From NCBI GenBank assembly GCA_029266475.1, contig JAQSWU010000015.1, positions 1 to 50,069 of the forward strand: a stretch of 50,069 nt of DNA, in the 5' to 3' direction. Shown here piece by piece: positions 45,769 through 50,069 of this stretch. Both the position numbers and the translations under genes were made by a program. The first letter of the stretch is position 1, and each line of letters opens with the position of its first letter. The DNA is from Rickettsiaceae bacterium. Its GTDB lineage: Bacteria; Pseudomonadota; Alphaproteobacteria; Rickettsiales; Rickettsiaceae. The notes beneath the pieces were generated by a model, which was given only the letters and a program-made list of their open reading frames with translations, was not told the origin of the DNA and made no database searches.

Positions 45769-46114
45769 TTTGTTATCACTCATAGAGTACTTATTAGTAC
45801 GGTTGATACTTCAAAGCCTTCTTCAACCGTTGTATAAGTATCCCAATACTTAAATAACTTAGTATAGAATTACCTTCTCACTAAGTAGTTTTTACCGTGT
45901 TTTTAAGGATAGGTGGCGCAGAAAATCGTCATCGCGAAAAATGGCGAAATAAATTTTATGAGCCATTTTGTGGCGATCCAGCCAAACGAATCATTATTCT
46001 ATCAAGCTTTACATGATGACTGGACTCTCGCGCTCATTTCATTCGCTCGCAAAGAAGGTACCCCCCCTATTTTTTTGCTAAAGATATTTTAGAAAAATCC
46101 ATAAATTATCTAAT

Positions 46115-46180
46115 CTGTTAATATATGTTACAAAACCTTAACCTGGAGTAGTAACTCTTGACACCCCCCTTTTTTTTAAG
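46115..46180 (-). repeat. Poly-C-tract repeat unit, copy 3
   Basis: In reverse: AAAAAAAAGGGGGGTGTCAAGAGTTACTACTCCAGGTTAAG, then TTTTGTAACATATATTAAC, matching 33845-33920 with a shorter tract (C6 at 46164-46169) and several substitutions. Confidence 0.6.
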
Positions 46181-46388
46181 TTAAGTATCGTAGGCGGGGT
46201 GAGCTTGTTACAGTTGAAACTTCAAAGGCTTTATCAACCGCGCAATAAGTTCATTCATCTTTTTGAATAGTTTAATATACTGTGGGCTTTCCACTAAGTA
46301 GTTTTAAACAGTTTTACTAGTATTGAGGGCATAAGAAATCGTTATTACGAAAATTGTCCTTGGGCAATTTGAAGTAATCCAGCCCAAC

Positions 46389-46495
46389 TATAGTGAAATT
46401 AGTTGAGTTGTGGTACTAGAAATAACGAGCGCAGCGTATGAGTAATACGTAAGCGAGGAATGACGACGTACCACACTTTGAATGAATTTACTATA
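46389..46495 (+). mobile_element. MITE-like 106-bp palindromic element, copy 3
   Basis: A full-length copy differing from 15250-15356 at only a handful of positions (for example GCAGCG for GCAGAG). It runs from TATAGTGAAATTAG to TTTACTATA inside the right repeat block. The first bases overlap the end of the adjacent repeat unit (CCCAACTATAG), exactly as at 14043 in the left block. Confidence 0.9.
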
Positions 46496-46851
46496 AACAT
46501 TATACCTAAGCTTCGTTTGATAACTGGGCTGCCGCGCTCAACGAAGCTCGCTTAGCAAGTGACGCCCCCTCCCCCCAATTTTTTAAAATTAAATATGCGA
46601 ATTGATATTTTGCAATTACAATTATCATAGACTTTTCAACCGAACAAGAAGTATACCTTCCTACTTTGAGAATTGCGCCTAAAAATTTCCGGGCCTAAGT
46701 TTTTTAAGTAGTAGTCTGATATCTTGCGATATTCTATTTCCATTTTTACTGGCAAATTCTCGAATTAAGAAAGGTACATATCTTTATTTATATTTATTTT
46801 TGAATATAGCTCATATATTATAAGCAGAAAACTTTAGCACTAAGATAATTA

Positions 46852-47562
46852 ATGGAAAAATTTGTCTGTACCGTTTTAGCTTTTCTTTCTATAATTTTTA
46901 GCTTGTCTTCTTTTGCCGAGCCAGAATGCGTAATTATATTACATGGATTCGGTCAGACCAATAGAGCAATGGCTCCAATAAAGACCTTTCTTCAAGATTA
47001 TAATTACAAAGTTATAAATGTTACTTACCCTTCAAGAACCTATGATATCGAAAACTTGGCTAATTTAAAGATTAAGCCTCAGTTAACTCAATGTTTAAAC
47101 CAAGCTGAAAAGGTTCATTTCGTTGGCTATTCTATGGGCGGAGTAATTGCACGGTATATAATAGAGAATAATGCTATAAAGAACCTTGGCAAGGTAGTTT
47201 TAATAGCCTCTCCAATTAAAGGGAGCGACATATCCTCTAAACTATCAAAAAATAGTATGTTTAAGTTTCTTTTTGGGCCTGCTGTCGCTGATCTAGCAAG
47301 CGATTCTATATTATTAAAAAACTTAAAGAAGAATGTTAGCTATCCTGTTGGAATCATTACTGCCAGCAAAAGCCATAACCCAATAACATCTTTATTTTTA
47401 CTCCCTGGAAAAAATGATGGCACTGTAACATTAGCAAGTACCGAAATTGAAGGTCTGCGCGACCGTATTTCTATTGATGCTAACCACAATTCAGTGATTT
47501 ATTTAAAAGAAACTCATCAACAAATTTTAAATTTTATTAAGTTAGGTAGGTTCGTTAAATAG
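46852..47562 (+). CDS. Secreted alpha/beta hydrolase (lipase-like)
   Basis: A 236-aa exported serine hydrolase. Signal peptide (1-22, ending SSFA); oxyanion segment ILHGFGQTNRAM (29-40); nucleophile S94 in FVGYSMGGVIARYII; acid in GKNDGTV; and His in ANHNSVIY. The motif set resembles the PGAP1/triacylglycerol-lipase-like group of small hydrolases. The substrate is unknown; periplasmic lipid or ester cleavage is likely. The last eight bases overlap the end of the convergent gene on the other strand. Confidence 0.85.
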   Translation: MEKFVCTVLAFLSIIFSLSSFAEPECVIILHGFGQTNRAMAPIKTFLQDYNYKVINVTYPSRTYDIENLANLKIKPQLTQCLNQAEKVHFVGYSMGGVIARYIIENNAIKNLGKVVLIASPIKGSDISSKLSKNSMFKFLFGPAVADLASDSILLKNLKKNVSYPVGIITASKSHNPITSLFLLPGKNDGTVTLASTEIEGLRDRISIDANHNSVIYLKETHQQILNFIKLGRFVK

Positions 47563-48145
47563 ACTCTTCTTTAACAAGGCCTATAGCTATCTCACCATAT
47601 TCTCGATCAATATCTTTTTCAAACTTTACTTCTATAGCTTTTGTAGTTTCCTTTATCATTGAATCCGCTATGATTTTATATAGCTTATCCAACTCTAAAC
47701 CATTTTCAATATTACCTTCGTTGAAGGTTATAGATACGGCAAGTTCATACCCATAAGCTTTGTCGTCTATTTTCAATAAACTCTTTAACAACCATTTTAT
47801 AGAATCCTCAGAAGTGCTTGCATCCTTATGATATAATTCCTTTATACTAAATTTAATTATGTATAGATTATTATCCCTACTACTCTTCGCAATATTCAGC
47901 GAAGGAACTAAAATTGAATTTAACTTTTCTTGAAAAAACTCTTTTGCTTTTATGAATCTTTGTTCTTCAGCAGAGAGCACTATTAAACGATTCTCTGTTA
48001 AACTTTCTCCCCTGAAACTACGAAATATATCTTGAATTGGATGTATTTCACTGTTAAGTGCAGCTTTACTTGTAAGTAGGATAAAAAAAATCAAAATGAA
48101 CAAGTTGAGAGCAATGAAAGTAAATTTTATATTATTTGATTGCAT
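47555..48145 (-). CDS. Membrane-anchored protein of unknown function, linked to cheYZ
   Basis: A 196-aa protein I do not recognise. One N-terminal membrane helix (about 8-28: KFTFIALNLFILIFFILLTSK) is followed by a ~165-residue soluble part, probably periplasmic, with mixed helix and strand (LYIIKFSIKELYHKD; YGYELAVSITFNEG; a helix with KLYKIIADSMIKETTKAIEV). Topology resembles FliL or other flagellar-motor accessory proteins, but no FliL motif is seen. It is third in cheY-cheZ order, 70 bases after cheZ, on the same strand, so a motor- or chemotaxis-related job is the best guess. It converges on the secreted hydrolase with an 8-base overlap. Confidence 0.7.
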   Translation of the reverse strand: MQSNNIKFTFIALNLFILIFFILLTSKAALNSEIHPIQDIFRSFRGESLTENRLIVLSAEEQRFIKAKEFFQEKLNSILVPSLNIAKSSRDNNLYIIKFSIKELYHKDASTSEDSIKWLLKSLLKIDDKAYGYELAVSITFNEGNIENGLELDKLYKIIADSMIKETTKAIEVKFEKDIDREYGEIAIGLVKEESI

Positions 48146-48215
48146 ATGGCGTAAGTGACTTTATTAAAGTTATTTAAGAGGATTTTACCCGAAATACTAC
48201 TCGCTGTTAAGTAAT

Positions 48216-48767
48216 TTATCCTTTCAATAACTTATCTATGTCTTTCTGTGTCAAAGCCTCTGCAGCTGATTGGGGCCCATTTAAAAGCTTTTTATCGGGA
48301 TCGTTATTATCATCTTCATTAGTACTGAATGCATCAGTATCGATGGTACCTAACTTCTTCGTCATTAAATCATTTAGCTCAAGGCTAACTCCAGCCAATA
48401 ATTTTTGCGTTTTTACCATCCTTTGGTTAACTATATCCTGGAACCCACACGAAGTGAAGATTTCAGCTACTAGTCTCTCTAAATCATGTTTATTATTTTG
48501 ATCTGCCAGCTTACTACTAAGCTCAGTTAAAGATTTACAACTACTTAGTATTTTCTCAGTTGAGTTGTGGCAAACATCATCAATTTCACTAAGTTCCTTT
48601 TTGATAGTCTCTAATGAAGCTAGATTTGATAGAGCTAAGGTAATTTCTTTAGAAATAAGGCTTACAAATGATAAGTATAGTTTATCGCTGAGGGAGCCAA
48701 GATTTTCTTCTGCTATATTTTGCTCTTTTAGTAATTCGAGCAAAGCTGCCTTAAACTTTTCTTTCAC
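48216..48767 (-). CDS. cheZ: CheY-P phosphatase CheZ-like protein
   Basis: CheZ dephosphorylates CheY-P to shut off the motor signal. The 183-aa product is a long helical hairpin. In the second arm the catalytic signature is kept: CGFQDIVNQRM with D111 and Q115 (the equivalent of the E. coli D143/Q147 pair). The extreme C-terminus ALTQKDIDKLLKG is the short CheY-binding helix joined by an acidic disordered linker (about 143-168). It directly follows cheY (43 bases). No cheA, cheW or receptor gene lies in the window. Confidence 0.85.
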   Translation of the reverse strand: MKEKFKAALLELLKEQNIAEENLGSLSDKLYLSFVSLISKEITLALSNLASLETIKKELSEIDDVCHNSTEKILSSCKSLTELSSKLADQNNKHDLERLVAEIFTSCGFQDIVNQRMVKTQKLLAGVSLELNDLMTKKLGTIDTDAFSTNEDDNNDPDKKLLNGPQSAAEALTQKDIDKLLKG

Positions 48768-48810
48768 ATTAACCCCTTACATTAGGTTTATATATTCTTT
48801 TTACTAAATC

Positions 48811-49197
48811 CTAAAAAGGTCCGAGTACGCTTACTAATTTCTCTTTTAATGTTTCGCTATTGAAGGGCTTAACAATATAGTTACTAACTCCAGCTTCTTT
48901 AGCAGCTAAAACATTTTCCTTCTTGCTTTCAGCCGTAACCATTATAAAAGGTATAGTTTTGAGGCTTTCTTCTGCCCTTACCATTTTTAAAAACTGCAGA
49001 CCACTTACTGGTTCCATGTTCCAATCTGAAATTATAAGATCATACTTTTTTGATTTAAGTTTCTCAAATGCTGTAGCTGCCTCATTGTATTCTTCAACAT
49101 TATTAAAACCTAACTGGCCTAGTAATCCTCTAATTATTTTCGTCATAGTTTTATGATCATCTACAACTACAATATTTATATCTTTACTTATACCCAT
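48811..49197 (-). CDS. cheY: Chemotaxis response regulator CheY
   Basis: Single-domain receiver that binds the flagellar switch when phosphorylated. The 128-aa product keeps the full active site: D13/D14 (VVVDDHKTM), phospho-acceptor D58 (ISDWNMEP), the threonine in MVTAES and K110 (YIVKPF). WNMEP after the acceptor Asp and its length match E. coli CheY closely. A candidate CtrA site lies 47 bases upstream. First gene of the cheY-cheZ-unknown unit. Confidence 0.93.
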   Translation of the reverse strand: MGISKDINIVVVDDHKTMTKIIRGLLGQLGFNNVEEYNEAATAFEKLKSKKYDLIISDWNMEPVSGLQFLKMVRAEESLKTIPFIMVTAESKKENVLAAKEAGVSNYIVKPFNSETLKEKLVSVLGPF

Positions 49198-49243
49198 AAG
49201 TTACCCTTTTCATTATGATATTCTTAAGAATACAAGAAGATGG

Positions 49244-49258
49244 TTAATATATAGTTAA
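49244..49258 (-). promoter_or_regulatory. Candidate CtrA binding site upstream of cheY
   Basis: On the minus strand TTAA-CTATATA-TTAACC matches the full CtrA consensus (TTAA-N7-TTAAC). It ends 47 bases before the cheY start, a usual place for promoter control. CtrA governs flagellar and chemotaxis genes in many alphaproteobacteria. AT-rich background makes chance matches possible; the functional fit of the gene raises it above the others in the window. Confidence 0.4.
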
Positions 49259-49363
49259 TTTTAGGGGTAATTATTTAGGAGTTTTTGGCTTTTATTTGTA
49301 GGGTATATAAGATGAGTGGTTTATTATATGGTGGCTTTAGCTTTGGTATCTTAATTGACTTAC

Positions 49364-49469
49364 TATAGTAATTTATTTAGAGTGTGGTACGCTGTCATTC
49401 TTCGCTTACGTATTACTCATACGCTGCGCTCGTTATTTATAGTACCACAACTCAACTAATTTCACTATA
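49364..49469 (-). mobile_element. MITE-like 106-bp palindromic element, copy 4
   Basis: A full-length copy from TATAGTAATTTATT to TTTCACTATA with a few substitutions (GCTGTC for GTCGTC). It lies 21 bases beyond the stop of the XRE regulator and about 165 bases before cheY, both on the minus strand, so it would form a hairpin between the two transcripts. Confidence 0.9.
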
Positions 49470-49490
49470 AAACCACCGCACGTATAAAAA

Positions 49491-49865
49491 TTAAGCTGAT
49501 TCCTTAATCAAAGATCTGATAAGAGAGTTTACGGCACTTTGATGCTCTGGATTTCTTATTTTCATAAAGTTTCTTGAAACTTCAATGCACATTCTTTGAT
49601 GCTGCGTAGATTCTGCTTCCTCATTTGCCCCTTCAACATCAGCGTAAAAATAATCTATAGATTTACCTAAAGCCGCTGCAATAAGAGCAAGTCTGCCAAC
49701 AGAAATCCTATTTATACCTTTTTCGTATTTTTGCAATTGTTGATGAGTTACACCTATTTCATCAGCAAGTTCTTGCCTAGATAATCCCTTAGCAAGCCTA
49801 AGTGAATATACTTTACCACCAACTACCTTATCGATTTGTCTAATAAAATCATTATGTTTAGCCAT
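49491..49865 (-). CDS. XRE family transcriptional regulator
   Basis: A 124-aa DNA-binding protein with a Cro/CI-type helix-turn-helix (about 12-67: KVYSLRLAKGLSRQELADEIG, THQQLQKYEKGINRIS, LALIAAALGKSIDYFY) and a ~55-residue helical tail. This length and pattern are common for small alphaproteobacterial regulators, among which are EcxR and ApxR of Ehrlichia and Anaplasma; orthology is not tested. I chose Met6 of the longer frame (49865) because AGGG precedes it at a good distance; an upstream ATG at 49880 is possible. A TTAA-N7-TTAA match lies at 49897-49911. Confidence 0.88.
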   Translation of the reverse strand: MAKHNDFIRQIDKVVGGKVYSLRLAKGLSRQELADEIGVTHQQLQKYEKGINRISVGRLALIAAALGKSIDYFYADVEGANEEAESTQHQRMCIEVSRNFMKIRNPEHQSAVNSLIRSLIKESA

Positions 49866-49979
49866 AATATTATCCCTCATATTTTACTAATTATATTTAA
49901 TTAAGACTTAATATAACATAGTGAGATAACCTTTGCAATGAAAAATATGAAGTTTTTTTAACCTTACCTTTAATTATCT

Positions 49980-49997
49980 AACGCGAGCTATGGATAA
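49980..49997. repeat. 18-base inverted repeat near the right end
   Basis: AACGCGAGCTATGGATAA, the exact reverse complement of 80-97. The surrounding 49881-50069 is AT-rich with no gene apart from the promoter region of the XRE regulator. Confidence 0.5.
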
Positions 49998-50069
49998 TTT
50001 ATTGTTGGTTTATTAGGTTTGATTTGATAAGCTATTAGAGCGGCGAATATGGAAGTGAAGAAGTTTGTA

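Larger units (their letters stand above)
45400..46851. other. Gene-free repeat block, right
   Basis: About 1.45 kb without a coding region. From left to right: diverged repeat debris (45430-45600); a poly-C unit (45607-45660, C11 at 45638-45648); a ~105-base unit (45661-45768) almost identical in reverse to 14276-14384; a ~280-base unit (45775-46056); a C7 tract (46061-46067); a poly-C unit (46115-46180, C6); a ~195-base unit (46195-46388); a MITE-like element; and a hairpin-rich C-tract unit (46496-46577). The last 270 bases are AT-rich upstream DNA of the hydrolase gene. Confidence 0.75.

Noticed and set aside
47555-48145. FliL assignment for the protein after cheZ
   Set aside because: Topology fits, but none of the FliL C-terminal conserved pattern can be seen.
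49897-49911. CtrA-like TTAA-N7-TTAA before the XRE gene
   Set aside because: The spacer itself is TTAA-containing low-complexity sequence, so it is a likely chance match; noted only as background for the cheY site.

Overview
The window is AT-rich (by eye about one third G+C; not computed) and carries a compact set of alphaproteobacterial housekeeping genes. These include sucAB, ruvAB, glyA-nrdR, trmD/rplS, a PopZ-like pole organiser, NtrY/NtrX, and many ProP/Bcr-type MFS carriers. Two ankyrin-repeat proteins, flagellar export genes (fliI, fliJ) and a cheY-cheZ pair are also present. This mix fits a host-associated member of the Rickettsiales, most plausibly a flagellated lineage of the Midichloriaceae/Jidaibacter type. 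That assignment is inference from gene content and was not tested by phylogeny.

Layout. 0-7.4 kb: xerD directly behind tRNA-Cys, then a tight tolC - popZ-like - exported ankyrin protein - trmD series, rplS with its terminator, and tRNA-Thr(CGU). 7.5-13.3 kb, all on the minus strand: fliI, fliJ and an MFS carrier overlap one another, followed by an AEC-type permease and a ProP-like MFS carrier. 13.3-14.7 kb: a gene-free stretch built of dispersed repeats. 14.7-22.5 kb: an RDD membrane protein, a short phosphoglucose isomerase, sucA-sucB, an ABC ATPase and the monothiol glutaredoxin. 22.5-27 kb: a plus-strand operon nth - esterase - glyA - nrdR - sodium/solute symporter. 27-33.8 kb: an ankyrin protein, tRNA-Lys, kdsB, rplY, pth, ychF and an MFS gene broken at a G8 tract. 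34-40.4 kb: a solute-binding/TRIC-like fusion, corA, a MazG-like gene, ruvB, ruvA and another MFS carrier. 40.4-45.4 kb: a possible small RNA, ntrY, ntrX and a pentapeptide-repeat lipoprotein. 45.4-46.9 kb: a second gene-free repeat block. 46.9-50 kb: a secreted hydrolase, then on the minus strand an XRE regulator, cheY, cheZ and an unknown membrane-anchored protein.

The most distinctive feature is the repeat content. A ~106-bp palindromic, MITE-like element is present four times, with TATAGT...ACTATA ends. A second ~145-bp palindromic element, with AGACT...AGTCT ends, is present three times. A composite of several sub-units occurs twice in opposite orientation about 31 kb apart. A G/C-homopolymer-headed unit is present three times with tracts of 8, 11 and 6. 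Nearly all copies sit just outside genes, often within a few bases of a stop codon. No transposase is encoded here, so any mobility would have to be supplied from elsewhere.

Functionally, the window joins motility control (FliI/FliJ export, CheY/CheZ, a candidate CtrA site before cheY), envelope sensing (NtrY/NtrX), a TolC exit duct, surface or effector-like proteins (two ankyrin proteins, a pentapeptide lipoprotein, a secreted hydrolase) and heavy investment in uptake carriers, as expected for a metabolically dependent intracellular bacterium that can still swim.
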